Source: an uncultured Gemmiger sp. (GTDB taxonomy: Bacteria > Bacillota > Clostridia > Oscillospirales > Ruminococcaceae). From it: a DNA stretch of 41,420 nucleotides. The notes under the pieces were generated by a model that worked only from the letters and a program-made list of their open reading frames with translations, ran no database searches and was not told the DNA's origin. The stretch is from assembly GCA_944388165.1 (NCBI GenBank), contig CALXHS010000075.1:1-41420 (forward strand). Reading direction: 5' to 3'. The translations under genes were made by a program, and so were the position numbers. Below, in pieces: positions 1 to 9,018 of this stretch (positions are counted from its first letter, which is position 1; each line of letters opens with the position of its first letter).

Positions 1-845
<845 letters not shown>

Positions 846-870
846 TCCCGCAATACCCTGAATGATACAT

Positions 871-912
871 AAAACCGCCCCGGAAGGCCGAAACCTTCCG
901 GGGCGGTTTTTA
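871..912. terminator. Bidirectional intrinsic terminator between lysS and the GH13 gene
   Basis: A hairpin with arms CCGCCCCGGAAGG and CCTTCCGGGGCGG around a short loop is flanked by A's on the left and T's on the right. It can therefore end lysS on the plus strand and the convergent GH13 gene on the minus strand. Confidence 0.9.
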
Positions 913-935
913 CGTTATGGGAAAGTGAAGCAAAC

Positions 936-2489
936 TCATTCCACCGGCAGCAGCACGGCGCTGGCGGCGGGCATGGTCAGGGTGCTCTTTTCCAGCCTGG
1001 CTTCGCCGCCCAGGGCAAACACCGCCGCTCCGGAAGGGGAGAGGGCACAGGGGCAGCTGACTTCCTTGCCGGAAGGGTTCAGCGCTGCCAGGATCTTCTC
1101 CCCGCCGCCGGTGCGCAGATACACCAGGGGGTAGGCGTCGGCTTCGCAGTAGATGAATTCGATGCCGCCGTCCGCCTGCAGGGCGGGGTGATCCTGACGC
1201 AGGGCGCACAGCGTCTGTACCGTGTGCCACAGGGAATCCTCCCGGGCCATGCTCTCCGCCACGGTGGGGGCGCCGGGGGCACTGTCCTGGGCAGTGTACA
1301 GCTTGTCCGCTTCGGCGGTGGAGAAGCCGTAGTTCCTGCTTTCATCCCACTGCATGGGGCTGCGGGAACCGGTGCGGTTGTAGCCGCCTTCCACCGAATC
1401 CAGGTGCAGATACCGCATGCCGATCTCGTCGCCGTAGTAGACGAAGGGCGCACCGGGCATGGACAGCAGGAAGGCAAAGACGATCTTGATCTCCTCCGGG
1501 TCCAGCCAGTGGCGCAGGCGTTCCATATCGTGGTTGCCGGAAGGAATGCACATCAGCCCCTTGCCGCTGGTCAGGCGGTAGTTCTTTTCATAGGTGTCCA
1601 CAAAGGCCCGGGCGTTGCCCTTGCCTTCCCGGCTGAAGAAGGGATGATCGCAGCGGAAGAGGTCGTTGTAATGGGAATTGCCGAAATGCAGCAGGAAGTC
1701 CATGTGGAAGCCGCCCATGAGGGATTTGTCCGGCTCGCCCCACTCGGACAGCATCACCGCGTCGGGGTACTTTTCGTCCATGAACCGGCGCACCTGCTGC
1801 CACAGTTTGATGGTCTCCTTGCTGTCGGTGTCGTTCTTCACCAGCGACCCCGCCATGTCGATGCGGAAGCCGTCACAGCCCCGGCTCAGCCAGAAATCCA
1901 TCACGTCCATCATGGCCTGCCGGGTGGCCATCGCTTCGGGGGAATCCACCGCGCTCTGCCAGGGTTCGGTGGGGTTGGCGAAACCGTAGTTCAAAGCGGG
2001 CTGGTTGGAGAAGAAGTTCACCGCCACGCAGCCGTCCCGGTCATACAGCCCCCGCAAGGAACCGGTGATGTTGCCGTATCCGGTCACGTCGTGCCAGATG
2101 GAATCGCTCCAGATGTACCGCCCGGAATACTCGTTCTTCTCCACCTTGCAGGATTCAGTGAACCAGGGATGACGGACGGAGGTATGCCCCGGCACCAGGT
2201 CCAAGATCACATGCATGCCCCGGCGGTGGGCTTCCTCAAACAGACGGATCAGGTCGTCGTTGGTGCCGTAGCGGGGGGCTACCTGGCAGTAATCCTCCAC
2301 GTCATAACCTGCGTCCCCGAAGGGGGACAGGAAGCAGGGGTTCAGCCACAGGGCGTTGCAGCCCAGGGTGCGGATGTAGTCCAGCTTTTCCACAATGCCG
2401 GGCAGGTCGCCGATGCCGTCGCCGTTGGTGTCCAGAAAACTCTGGGGATAGATCTCGTAAAAAATGCTTTTTTTCAGCCAGTGTTCCAT
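936..2489 (-). CDS. GH13 family alpha-glucosidase/alpha-amylase-like glycosyl hydrolase
   Basis: This 517-residue protein is a cytoplasmic (no signal peptide) alpha-amylase superfamily TIM-barrel enzyme that cleaves or transfers alpha-linked glucose. The N-terminus has IFYEIYPQSFLDTNGDGIGD, usual for oligo-1,6-glucosidase and trehalose-synthase-like members. The conserved regions are visible in order: region I DLVPGH (H102), region II GFRID (nucleophile D211), region III LSEWGEP (acid/base E249) and region IV SGNHD (stabiliser D321). A beta-sandwich C-domain follows. The common Asn before His in region I is Gly here. The start ATG is at 2489, preceded by AAGGAGGAG. It is a single-gene unit divergent from pgk. 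The exact substrate (maltose, isomaltose or short maltodextrins) cannot be read from sequence. Confidence 0.9.
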   Translation of the reverse strand: MEHWLKKSIFYEIYPQSFLDTNGDGIGDLPGIVEKLDYIRTLGCNALWLNPCFLSPFGDAGYDVEDYCQVAPRYGTNDDLIRLFEEAHRRGMHVILDLVPGHTSVRHPWFTESCKVEKNEYSGRYIWSDSIWHDVTGYGNITGSLRGLYDRDGCVAVNFFSNQPALNYGFANPTEPWQSAVDSPEAMATRQAMMDVMDFWLSRGCDGFRIDMAGSLVKNDTDSKETIKLWQQVRRFMDEKYPDAVMLSEWGEPDKSLMGGFHMDFLLHFGNSHYNDLFRCDHPFFSREGKGNARAFVDTYEKNYRLTSGKGLMCIPSGNHDMERLRHWLDPEEIKIVFAFLLSMPGAPFVYYGDEIGMRYLHLDSVEGGYNRTGSRSPMQWDESRNYGFSTAEADKLYTAQDSAPGAPTVAESMAREDSLWHTVQTLCALRQDHPALQADGGIEFIYCEADAYPLVYLRTGGGEKILAALNPSGKEVSCPCALSPSGAAVFALGGEARLEKSTLTMPAASAVLLPVE

Positions 2490-2548
2490 AAACAGGCTCT
2501 CCTCCTTGTTTTGATGGGGCAGGCCGCCGGGGCGGTCCTTTTGGTTGC

Positions 2549-2577
2549 ATTATAGCGCGTTTTGCCCCGGCAGAAAA
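2549..2577 (-). promoter_or_regulatory. Probable promoter of the GH13 gene
   Basis: On the minus strand a perfect TATAAT lies at 2554-2549. The -35 region, 17 bases upstream, is only TTTTCT and poor, so the assignment rests on the -10 and on its position about 60 bases ahead of the start codon. Confidence 0.45.
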
Positions 2578-2660
2578 GCACCTTTGCAGGAAAAATCCCG
2601 CCGCGTGGGCGCAAAAAATCGCCGCTGCGCCAAAACCGTTAAAAAAGTGTCAACTTCCCC

Positions 2661-2689
2661 TTGCGTTGCGCCCCGATTATGCGTATAAT
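2661..2689 (+). promoter_or_regulatory. Promoter of the pgk-tpiA-gpmI cluster
   Basis: TTGCGT (2661-2666), a 17-base spacer and TATAAT (2684-2689) form a near-consensus sigma-70/SigA promoter. It implies a leader of about 85 bases before pgk. An inverted repeat GGCGCA/TGCGCC lies just upstream (about 2608-2631) and could be a binding site, but no known operator is recognised. Confidence 0.8.
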
Positions 2690-2783
2690 AGGAACATAGC
2701 GATAGGGGATACTGCGCCCCGCCGCCAGGTAAACCGCAAAATGCAGAAATTCCGCCAACGCGGATCGAGAGGAGATTTTTACC

Positions 2784-3992
2784 ATGGGTTTGGGCAAAAA
2801 GACCATCGACGATGAAAACTACGCCGGCAAGCGCGTTCTTGTTCGCTGCGACTTCAACGTTCCGATGAAGGACGGCGTCATCACCAACGACAACCGCATC
2901 AACGCGGCGCTGCCGACCATCCAGAAGCTGGTCAACGACGGCGCCAAGGTCATCCTGTGCAGCCACCTGGGCAAGCCGAAGAACGGCCCCGAGGCCAAGT
3001 TCAGCCTGGAGCCGGTGGCCGTGCGCCTGTCTGAAAAGCTGGGCCAGCCCGTCACCTTCGCCGACGACGACAACGTGGTCGGCCCCAAGGCCAAGGCTGC
3101 TGTTGCCACCATGGGCAACGGCGACGTGGTTCTGCTGCAGAACACCCGTTTCCGCAAGGAAGAGACCAAGAACATCGACACCTTCAGCCAGGAACTGGCT
3201 TCTCTGGCCGAGGCTTATGTGGATGACGCTTTCGGTTCCTGCCACCGCGCTCACTGCTCCACCGCCGGCGTTACCGATTATATCAAGGATACCGCTGTGG
3301 GCTACCTGATGGAAAAGGAAATCAAGTACCTGGGCAACGCTGTCAACGATCCCGTCCGTCCCTTCACCGCCATTCTGGGCGGCGCCAAGGTCGCGGACAA
3401 GCTGAACGTCATCTCCAACCTGCTGGAGAAGGTCGACACCCTGATCATCGGCGGCGGCATGGCCTACACCTTCCTGAAGGCTCAGGGCTACGAGATCGGC
3501 ACCAGCCTGTGCGACGATTCCAAGCTGGACTACTGCAAGGAAATGATGGCCAAGGCCGAAGCCAAGGGCGTCAAGCTGCTGCTGCCCGTGGACACCGCCT
3601 GCGTGGCTGCTTTCCCTGACCCCATCGACGCTCCCGTCGACACCAAGATCTGCTCCGTCACCGAGATCCCGGCCGACATGGAAGGCTGCGACATCGGTCC
3701 CGCTACCATGAAGCTGTTCGCCGACGCCGTCAAGGCTTCCAAGACCGTCGTGTGGAACGGACCTATGGGCGTGTTTGAGAACCCGACCCTGGCCGCCGGC
3801 ACCCTGGCTGTTGCCAAGGCCATGGCCGAAAGCGACGCTACCACCGTCATCGGCGGCGGCGACAGCGCGGCTGCTGTGCAGCAGATGGGCCTGGGCGACA
3901 AGATGACCCACATCTCCACCGGCGGCGGCGCCTCCCTGGAATACCTGGAAGGCAAGGAGCTGCCCGGCATCGCTGTCATTCAGAATGCGTAA
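2784..3992 (+). CDS. pgk: Phosphoglycerate kinase
   Basis: This 402-residue protein transfers phosphate from 1,3-bisphosphoglycerate to ADP in glycolysis, making ATP in the cytoplasm. The N-terminal signature [15 protein letters not shown] (residues 17-31) and SHLGKPK (60-66) form the substrate site. The C-terminal half has the nucleotide-binding GGAKVADK segment, WNGPMGVFE and GGGDSAAA. The length is normal for bacterial Pgk. The start ATG at 2784 follows GAGAGGAG. It is the first gene of a pgk-tpiA-gpmI group under the promoter at 2661. A perfect GC-rich hairpin with a T tail separates it from tpiA. Confidence 0.98.
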   Translation: MGLGKKTIDDENYAGKRVLVRCDFNVPMKDGVITNDNRINAALPTIQKLVNDGAKVILCSHLGKPKNGPEAKFSLEPVAVRLSEKLGQPVTFADDDNVVGPKAKAAVATMGNGDVVLLQNTRFRKEETKNIDTFSQELASLAEAYVDDAFGSCHRAHCSTAGVTDYIKDTAVGYLMEKEIKYLGNAVNDPVRPFTAILGGAKVADKLNVISNLLEKVDTLIIGGGMAYTFLKAQGYEIGTSLCDDSKLDYCKEMMAKAEAKGVKLLLPVDTACVAAFPDPIDAPVDTKICSVTEIPADMEGCDIGPATMKLFADAVKASKTVVWNGPMGVFENPTLAAGTLAVAKAMAESDATTVIGGGDSAAAVQQMGLGDKMTHISTGGGASLEYLEGKELPGIAVIQNA

Positions 3993-4003
3993 ATAACCCG
4001 CTT

Positions 4004-4033
4004 TGCGCGGCGGCTCTGCCGCCGCGCATTTTT
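4004..4033 (+). terminator. Intrinsic terminator or attenuator between pgk and tpiA
   Basis: A perfect 10-bp stem (T4004-G4013 with C4019-A4028) with loop CTCTG is followed by TTTTT. No promoter is evident in the 29 bases left before tpiA, so it probably reduces rather than stops transcription, lowering tpiA and gpmI relative to pgk. Confidence 0.75.
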
Positions 4034-4062
4034 GACGGAACCAAAAACAGGAGGTTTTTCTC

Positions 4063-4833
4063 ATGGATAAGCAGAATCGTAAAGCCGTTATCGCCGGCAA
4101 CTGGAAAATGAACATGACCCCCACCGATGCGGGCCATCTGCTGGATCACCTGATCCCCATGGTCGCCGACGCCGGCTGCGAAGTCGTCGTCTGCGTGCCC
4201 GCCACCGACCTGTGCGTGGCCGTGGCCAAGTGCGCCGGCACCAACGTCCATGTGGGCGCCCAGAACGTTCACTTTGAAAAGTCCGGCGCCTTCACCGGCG
4301 AACTCAGCGCCGACATGCTCACCGATCTGGGCGTGGAATACGTGGTCATCGGCCACAGCGAGCGCCGTCAGTACTTCGCCGAGACCGACGAGACCGTCAA
4401 CAAGCGCACCAAGGCTGCCCTGGCCGGCGGCCTGAAGCCCATCATCTGCGTGGGCGAAAGCCTGGCTCAGCGTGAGCAGGGCGTTACCGAAGAGCTGGTC
4501 CGCATGCAGACCAAGATCGCCCTGAACGGCGTCACCGCCGACGAACTGAAGAACGTCATCATCGCCTACGAGCCCATCTGGGCTATCGGCACCGGCCGCA
4601 CCGCCACCGCCGACCAGGCCCAGGAAGTCTGCGCCGCCATCCGCAAGGTGGTGGGCGAGCTGTACGGCGAGGACGCCGCCAAGGCCCTGACCGTGCAGTA
4701 CGGCGGCAGCATGAACGCCGGCAACGCGGCGGAACTGCTCTCCAAGCCCGACGTGGACGGCGGCCTCATCGGCGGCGCCTCCCTGAAGGCCGACCAGTTC
4801 GCCATCATCGTGGACGCTGCCACCAAGGGCTGA
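4063..4833 (+). CDS. tpiA: Triosephosphate isomerase
   Basis: This 256-residue TIM-barrel enzyme interconverts dihydroxyacetone phosphate and glyceraldehyde 3-phosphate. All catalytic elements are present: AGNWKMN with N13 and K15, GHSERR with the electrophile H98, and AYEPIWAIGTG with the base E170. The phosphate-binding YGGS and GGLIGGASL loops are near the C-terminus. ATG 4063 is preceded by AGGAGG. It lies between pgk and gpmI, all on the plus strand. Confidence 0.98.
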   Translation: MDKQNRKAVIAGNWKMNMTPTDAGHLLDHLIPMVADAGCEVVVCVPATDLCVAVAKCAGTNVHVGAQNVHFEKSGAFTGELSADMLTDLGVEYVVIGHSERRQYFAETDETVNKRTKAALAGGLKPIICVGESLAQREQGVTEELVRMQTKIALNGVTADELKNVIIAYEPIWAIGTGRTATADQAQEVCAAIRKVVGELYGEDAAKALTVQYGGSMNAGNAAELLSKPDVDGGLIGGASLKADQFAIIVDAATKG

Positions 4834-4879
4834 GCCCGGCGGACGTTTATCCCCAATCTGAATAAGGAGCATTGATTCC

Positions 4880-6406
4880 ATGTCCAAGAAACCTGTTCTT
4901 CTCTGCATTATGGACGGCTTCGGCTGGACGCCGGACAACACCTTCGGCAACGCCGTCACCGCCGCCAACACCCCCACCCTCGACAAGATTTTTGCCGAGT
5001 GCCCCATGACCACCATCGACGCTTCCGGCATGGCCGTCGGCCTGCCTGACGGCCAGATGGGCAACAGCGAAGTGGGCCACACCAACATGGGCGCCGGCCG
5101 CATCGTCTACCAGCAGCTGACCCTCATCACCAAGAGCATCCGCGACGGCGAAATGCTCAAGAACCCCGTGCTGGTCAACAATATGAAGAAGGCCATCGAT
5201 GCTGGCAAGGCCATCCACCTGATGGGCCTGGTGGGCACCGGCGGCGTTCACAGCCATGCCGACCACTGGTTCGGCGTGCTGGAAATGGCCAAGCATATGG
5301 GCGCCACCAAGGTGTACCTGCACTGCATCATGGACGGCCGCGACACCGACCCCCATTCCGGCGAGGGCTTCCTGGCCGACCTGCAGGCCAAGCTGGACGA
5401 GCTGGGCATCGGCGAGATCGCCACTGTTACCGGCCGTTACTACGCCATGGACCGTGACAAGAACTGGGACCGTGAGGAGAAGGCCTATGCCGCTTTCGTC
5501 TACGGCGAAGGCCGCCATGCCGCCAACGCCCAGGAAGCCATCGACGCTTCCTACGCTGAGGATGTCACCGACGAGTTTGTGGTCCCCGTCATCACCTGCG
5601 AGGGCGGCCGCGTGGAAGAGGGCGACACCGTCATCTTCATGAACTTCCGCCCCGACCGTGCCCGTCAGATGACCCGCATCTTCGTGGACGACGACTTCAA
5701 GGGCTTCGAGCGCCGCAACGGCCGCTTCCCCGTGAACTACGTCTGCATGGCTGAGTACGACGCCACCATGCCCAACTGCGAAGTGGCTTATCCCCCGGTG
5801 GAGCTGAAGAACGTGCTGGGCGAATACCTGGCCGCCAACGGCAAGACCCAGCTGCGCATCGCCGAGACCGAGAAGTACGCCCACGTGACCTTCTTCTTCA
5901 ACGGCGGCGTGGAAGCCCCCTACGAGGGCGAGGACCGCAAGGTCATTCCCAGCCCGAAGGTGGCCACCTACGACCTGAAGCCCGAGATGAGCGCCCCCGA
6001 GGTGGCCGAAGAGTGCCGCCAGCGCATCGAGAGCGGCAAGTATGATGTCATCATCCTGAACTTTGCCAACTGCGACATGGTCGGCCACACCGGCGTGTTC
6101 GAAGCGGCTGTCAAGGCTGTGGAGGCCGTGGACGCCGGCGTCAAGAAGGTCATGGACGCTGTGCTGAAGATGGGCGGCGTCATGTTCCTGACCGCCGACC
6201 ACGGCAACGCCGAAAAGATGGAAAATCCGGACGGCACCCCCTTCACCGCCCACACCACCAATGTGGTGCCCTTCGCCGTCATCGGCGCGGGCGACGTGAA
6301 GCTGCGGGAAGGCGGCTGCCTGGCGGACATCGCCCCCACCATGCTGCCCTTCATCGGCCTGGAAGTCCCGGCTGAAATGACCGGCAAGAGCATCATCGTC
6401 GGCTGA
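4880..6406 (+). CDS. gpmI: 2,3-bisphosphoglycerate-independent phosphoglycerate mutase
   Basis: This 508-residue, manganese-dependent enzyme of the alkaline phosphatase superfamily converts 3-phosphoglycerate to 2-phosphoglycerate. The metal-binding IMDGFGW is at the N-terminus. The phosphorylated serine is S63 in QMGNSEVGH, and the second metal site includes TADHGNAE (D440, H441). The length matches the family. AAGGAG lies ahead of ATG 4880. It is the last gene of the glycolytic cluster and is followed by a strong terminator. Confidence 0.98.
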   Translation: MSKKPVLLCIMDGFGWTPDNTFGNAVTAANTPTLDKIFAECPMTTIDASGMAVGLPDGQMGNSEVGHTNMGAGRIVYQQLTLITKSIRDGEMLKNPVLVNNMKKAIDAGKAIHLMGLVGTGGVHSHADHWFGVLEMAKHMGATKVYLHCIMDGRDTDPHSGEGFLADLQAKLDELGIGEIATVTGRYYAMDRDKNWDREEKAYAAFVYGEGRHAANAQEAIDASYAEDVTDEFVVPVITCEGGRVEEGDTVIFMNFRPDRARQMTRIFVDDDFKGFERRNGRFPVNYVCMAEYDATMPNCEVAYPPVELKNVLGEYLAANGKTQLRIAETEKYAHVTFFFNGGVEAPYEGEDRKVIPSPKVATYDLKPEMSAPEVAEECRQRIESGKYDVIILNFANCDMVGHTGVFEAAVKAVEAVDAGVKKVMDAVLKMGGVMFLTADHGNAEKMENPDGTPFTAHTTNVVPFAVIGAGDVKLREGGCLADIAPTMLPFIGLEVPAEMTGKSIIVG

Positions 6407-6425
6407 TTTTTCCCATAGCATCCCT

Positions 6426-6456
6426 GCCCGGAGGCCCCAAGCCTCCGGGCGTTTTT
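6426..6456 (+). terminator. Intrinsic terminator after gpmI
   Basis: A perfect 10-bp stem GCCCGGAGGC/GCCTCCGGGC with loop CCCAA is followed by GTTTTT. Confidence 0.92.
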
Positions 6457-6467
6457 GTTGCGCGTAC

Positions 6468-6496
6468 TTGCACCCGGGGCATAAATGGGGTATGAT
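6468..6496 (+). promoter_or_regulatory. Promoter of the first sugar amidotransferase gene
   Basis: TTGCAC (6468-6473), a 17-base spacer and TATGAT (6491-6496) lie directly after the gpmI terminator and about 55 bases before the amidotransferase start. Confidence 0.78.
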
Positions 6497-6559
6497 AAGG
6501 ACATACAAACCCTGTAATTCCGCGCCGCCCTGCCGCGGCCGATGATAAAGGAGAACACC

Positions 6560-7681
6560 ATGCGTTATTGCAAGAAGTGCACCATGCCGGACACCCGTCC
6601 CGGCATCACCTTTGACGCCGAAGGCGTCTGCAGCGCCTGCCGTCATTTTGAACACCGCAAGGATGTGGACTGGGACGCCCGCTTCAAGGAATTTGAAAAG
6701 TTCTGCGATAAGTACCGCGGCATGAACGGCCCCGGCGGCTATGACTGCGCGGTGGCGGTCTCCGGCGGCAAGGACAGCCACTTCCAGGTCTGGATGCTCA
6801 AGGAAGTCATGCACATGAACCCCATCCTGTTCAGCGTGGAGGATAACTTCCCCATGACCCAGGCGGGCATCCATAACCTGAAGAACATCAGCGAAGAATT
6901 CGGCTGCACCATCATCAGCTGCAAGCCCAACATCAAGGTGCAGAAGACCCTCATGCGCAAGTTCTTTGAAAAGTACGGCAAGCCCACCTGGTACGTGGAC
7001 CGCCTGATCTACACCTTCCCCCTGCACATGGCGGCCAAGTTCAACACCCCCATGCTCTGCTACGGCGAGAACGTCAGCTTTGAGTACGGCGGCAACGCCG
7101 ACAAGGAGACCTACTCCGCCATGGACCAGATCGAAAACGGCGTGGCCGTGGGCATGCCCATGGAAGAACTGCTGGGCGACGGCGTCACCGAGAAGGACCT
7201 GAGCCTGACCCTGGCCCCCTCTGCCGAGGAGCGCGCCAAGCTGGACCCCTTCTACCTGAGCTACTTTGTGCCCTGGAACAGCTACAAGAACTATCAGATC
7301 GCCAAGGCTCACGGCTTCCATGACCTGACCCATGAGTGGGACCGCACCCACCATGCGGAGAACTTCGATCAGATCGACTCCCGCGCCTACCTGGTGCATT
7401 CCTGGCTGAAGTATCCCAAGTTCGGCCATGCCGCCGCCACCGACTACACCGCCCGCTACATCCGCTACGGCATGATGACCCGGGAAGAGGCCATCCAGGT
7501 CATCAAGGAGCGGGACGGCAAGCTGGACCCGCTGTGCGTGCGGGATTTCTGTCAGTTCTGCGGCTACACCGAGAGCGAGTTCTGGGCCATTATGGACAAG
7601 TTCTACAACCGTGACCTGTTCGAAAAGAACGAGTACGGCGAATGGGTGCTGAAGCATCCCATCTGGGAAGAAAACGCCTGA
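6560..7681 (+). CDS. N-acetyl sugar amidotransferase, WbpG/PseA family (PP-loop ATPase), copy 1
   Basis: This 373-residue cytoplasmic enzyme resembles the N-type PP-loop amidotransferases that convert an N-acetyl group on a sugar to an acetamidino group (WbpG of Pseudomonas O-antigen, PseA of Campylobacter flagellin sugars). Visible motifs are an N-terminal zinc-type pair of CxxC (C4/C7 and C24/C27), the PP-loop SGGKDS (residues 68-73), CYGENVSFEYGG, and a C-terminal CxxxxCxxC. ATG 6560 is chosen because AAAGGAG at 6546-6552 precedes it; an in-frame ATG at 6542 lies upstream of that site. It has its own promoter and is followed by a Dabb gene. The sugar substrate is unknown. A second paralogue lies at 9088 with hisF/hisH partners. 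Confidence 0.85.
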   Translation: MRYCKKCTMPDTRPGITFDAEGVCSACRHFEHRKDVDWDARFKEFEKFCDKYRGMNGPGGYDCAVAVSGGKDSHFQVWMLKEVMHMNPILFSVEDNFPMTQAGIHNLKNISEEFGCTIISCKPNIKVQKTLMRKFFEKYGKPTWYVDRLIYTFPLHMAAKFNTPMLCYGENVSFEYGGNADKETYSAMDQIENGVAVGMPMEELLGDGVTEKDLSLTLAPSAEERAKLDPFYLSYFVPWNSYKNYQIAKAHGFHDLTHEWDRTHHAENFDQIDSRAYLVHSWLKYPKFGHAAATDYTARYIRYGMMTREEAIQVIKERDGKLDPLCVRDFCQFCGYTESEFWAIMDKFYNRDLFEKNEYGEWVLKHPIWEENA

Positions 7682-7701
7682 GGATAAAGGAGCGGTTTTC
7701 C

Positions 7702-8004
7702 ATGGCCAAGCATATCATCCTGTGGCAGCTGAAACCTGAACTCTCCGCCGCCGAAAAGGCGGATGTGAAGGCGGGCATCAAGGCCGGGCTGGAAGGTCTG
7801 GCCGGGCAGATCCCGGGATTGGTGGACATCCATGTGCAGACCGAGGGCCTGCCTTCCTCCAACGCCGACGTGATGCTGGATTCCACCTTCACCGATGAAG
7901 CCGCCCTCAAGGGCTATGCGGTCCACCCCGCCCACGTGGCCGTGGCCGACGGCAAGGTCCGCCCCTTCACCGCCAACCGGGTGTGCCTGGATTACGAGGT
8001 GTAA
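7702..8004 (+). CDS. Dabb (stress-responsive alpha/beta-barrel) domain protein
   Basis: This 100-residue protein matches the small dimeric ferredoxin-like Dabb family: HIILWQLKPELSAAEK at the start, a central helix, and the VHPAHVAVADGKVRPF segment near the end. Family members range from stress proteins to small-ring enzymes, and the function here is unknown. ATG 7702 follows AAAGGAG, 20 bases after the amidotransferase stop, so the two are co-transcribed. A strong terminator follows. Confidence 0.8.
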   Translation: MAKHIILWQLKPELSAAEKADVKAGIKAGLEGLAGQIPGLVDIHVQTEGLPSSNADVMLDSTFTDEAALKGYAVHPAHVAVADGKVRPFTANRVCLDYEV

Positions 8005-8027
8005 GCCCTTTCTTTTGTCACACAAAC

Positions 8028-8067
8028 AAAACCCGCGGTTTTCCTTGTGGAGAACCGCGGGTTTTTG
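8028..8067. terminator. Bidirectional terminator between the Dabb and TM2 genes
   Basis: The arms AAACCCGCGGTT and AACCGCGGGTTT are followed by T's on the right and preceded by A's on the left. They can serve the Dabb gene (+) and the convergent TM2 gene (-). Confidence 0.85.
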
Positions 8068-8081
8068 TATGGTAAATACTG

Positions 8082-8288
8082 TTATACGTAATAGGGATTG
8101 GGTTTGGTGAGCAGGATAATGAGGTCAATCAACCAGCCGATGCCGAACAAACCGAAGGTGAACAGGTACAAAATTCCCATACCGATACGCCCTTCATAAA
8201 ATTTGTGAGCGCCGAAATATCCCAGGAACAAACACAACAGAAAAGCAACCCATTTGTTTTTAGGTGTTTTGGCCACCATTACCGGCAC
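8082..8288 (-). CDS. TM2 domain membrane protein, C-terminal part of an interrupted zinc-ribbon/TM2 gene
   Basis: This frame encodes a classic TM2 domain: a lysine-rich start (KTPKNKW), a first membrane helix [17 protein letters not shown], a [14 protein letters not shown] turn and a second helix ending [13 protein letters not shown]. The same frame continues upstream through an Asn-Thr repeat to a zinc-ribbon ORF (8367-8522) and is broken only by one TAG at 8369-8367. No good ribosome site precedes the possible restart codons (GTG 8288, ATG 8279). This half is therefore made by readthrough, by weak reinitiation, or not at all. TM2 proteins with N-terminal zinc ribbons are common in Firmicutes; their role is unclear. 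Confidence 0.7.
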   Translation of the reverse strand: MPVMVAKTPKNKWVAFLLCLFLGYFGAHKFYEGRIGMGILYLFTFGLFGIGWLIDLIILLTKPNPYYV

Positions 8289-8366
8289 CGTGTTGGTATT
8301 GGTGTTTGTGTTGGTGTTCTGGATGATGATGGAAGGCTGCCCGGCTGCAGGGGGCGGCGTTTCCGT

Positions 8367-8522
8367 CTAGGGAACAAATCCGCCGCAGCCGGGACATTCC
8401 GTGATGTTGGGGTCTGTGATCTCGGCGCCGCAGCCGGGGCAATACCGTTTGGCAGGTGCTGCCTGACCGCAGTGAGGGCAGAACTGCCCTTCATATTCCT
8501 TGCCGCATTTTACGCAATACAT
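8367..8522 (-). CDS. Zinc-ribbon peptide (51 aa), N-terminal part of the interrupted zinc-ribbon/TM2 gene
   Basis: Starting at ATG 8522 after a good AGGAGG, the frame encodes 51 residues with three Cys knuckles: CVKCGKEY with CPHCGQ, CPGCGAE, and CPGCGG. It then ends at TAG (8369-8367) right after FVP. The downstream in-frame sequence encodes a Pro/Ala- then Asn/Thr-rich linker and a TM2 domain, so the original product was probably about 146 residues. Possible explanations are a nonsense mutation (CAG or TGG to TAG), programmed readthrough, or a base-call error. The upstream region is shared with the divergent XRE gene and holds a perfect palindrome. Confidence 0.65.
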   Translation of the reverse strand: MYCVKCGKEYEGQFCPHCGQAAPAKRYCPGCGAEITDPNITECPGCGGFVP

Positions 8523-8555
8523 AAAAACCTCCTGCAACTGATTTTCAGTGCTATA

Positions 8556-8601
8556 TTACACCTGATAAGGTGTAAAGTCAATACATTCGATCAGGTGTGA
8601 A
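8556..8601. promoter_or_regulatory. Palindromic operator candidate between the zinc-ribbon/TM2 gene and the XRE gene
   Basis: TTACACCT-GATA-AGGTGTAA (8556-8575) is a perfect 8-bp inverted repeat. A third half-site, AGGTGTGAA, lies at 8593-8601, next to a minus-strand TATAAT at 8606-8601. Placement between divergent genes, one of them an XRE repressor, suggests autoregulation and control of the zinc-ribbon/TM2 gene. Confidence 0.55.
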
Positions 8602-8643
8602 TTATAGTGCCTTTTAGAGAACGGCTACTCTGGAGGGAACGCT

Positions 8644-8934
8644 ATGTATCGCTATCGCCGTCTGAAAGACCTGCGGGAAGATTCGGATAAGACCCAGCGG
8701 GAGATTGGTGCGCTTTTGGGAACGACCCAGCAGCAATACGCCAAATATGAAGCCGGTATCCAGGAGATGCCCGCCCACCACCTGCTGACCCTGGCAGATT
8801 TTTATGGTGTCAGCCTGGATTATCTGGTCGGCCGGGTGGATACCGACATCGAACGGCTGATGCAGGCGCTCCTGCGGATGGAACCGGGCAAAAGAACGCG
8901 CTTTTTGGCAGCGGCGGAGGAAGGGGAAAACTGA
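8644..8934 (+). CDS. XRE family helix-turn-helix transcriptional regulator
   Basis: This 96-residue protein carries a Cro/C1-type HTH (about residues 5-60, TQREIGALLGTTQQQYAKYE and the following helix), with FYGVSLDYLVGR marking the end of the domain. A short Glu/Arg-rich tail follows. GGAGGG precedes ATG 8644. It probably represses itself and the divergent zinc-ribbon/TM2 gene through the palindrome at 8556. The 3' end overlaps a 21-bp tandem repeat that includes its stop codon. Confidence 0.85.
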   Translation: MYRYRRLKDLREDSDKTQREIGALLGTTQQQYAKYEAGIQEMPAHHLLTLADFYGVSLDYLVGRVDTDIERLMQALLRMEPGKRTRFLAAAEEGEN

Positions 8935-8961
8935 TCTGTAGGAGGAAGGGGAAAACTGATC
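8916..8961 (+). repeat. 21-bp tandem direct repeat at the 3' end of the XRE gene
   Basis: The sequence GGAGGAAGGGGAAAACTGATC occurs at 8916-8936 and again at 8941-8961, a period of 25 bases. The first copy contains the XRE stop codon; the second lies between it and the next promoter. It looks like a recent slippage duplication. Confidence 0.85.
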
Positions 8962-8965
8962 CCTC

Positions 8966-8994
8966 TTGCAAATCCCGTGCCTTTGTGCTATAAT
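8966..8994 (+). promoter_or_regulatory. Promoter of the amidotransferase-hisF-hisH operon
   Basis: TTGCAA (8966-8971), a 17-base spacer and TATAAT (8989-8994), with an upstream TGC making it an extended -10, form one of the best promoters in the window. Transcription should start near 9001, only about 18 bases before a strong terminator hairpin. Confidence 0.82.
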
Positions 8995-9018
8995 CCCCAG
9001 TATCTGAGCAAGGCAACG

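Noticed and set aside
2550-4124. Long minus-strand open frame opposite pgk
   Set aside because: It is an antisense shadow made by GC-rich codon bias; pgk on the other strand is certain and this frame has no recognisable domain or ribosome site.
4847-7657. 936-residue minus-strand open frame opposite gpmI and the amidotransferase
   Set aside because: Repetitive Val/His/Gly/Ala composition typical of antisense of GC-rich genes, spanning two real genes and a terminator.
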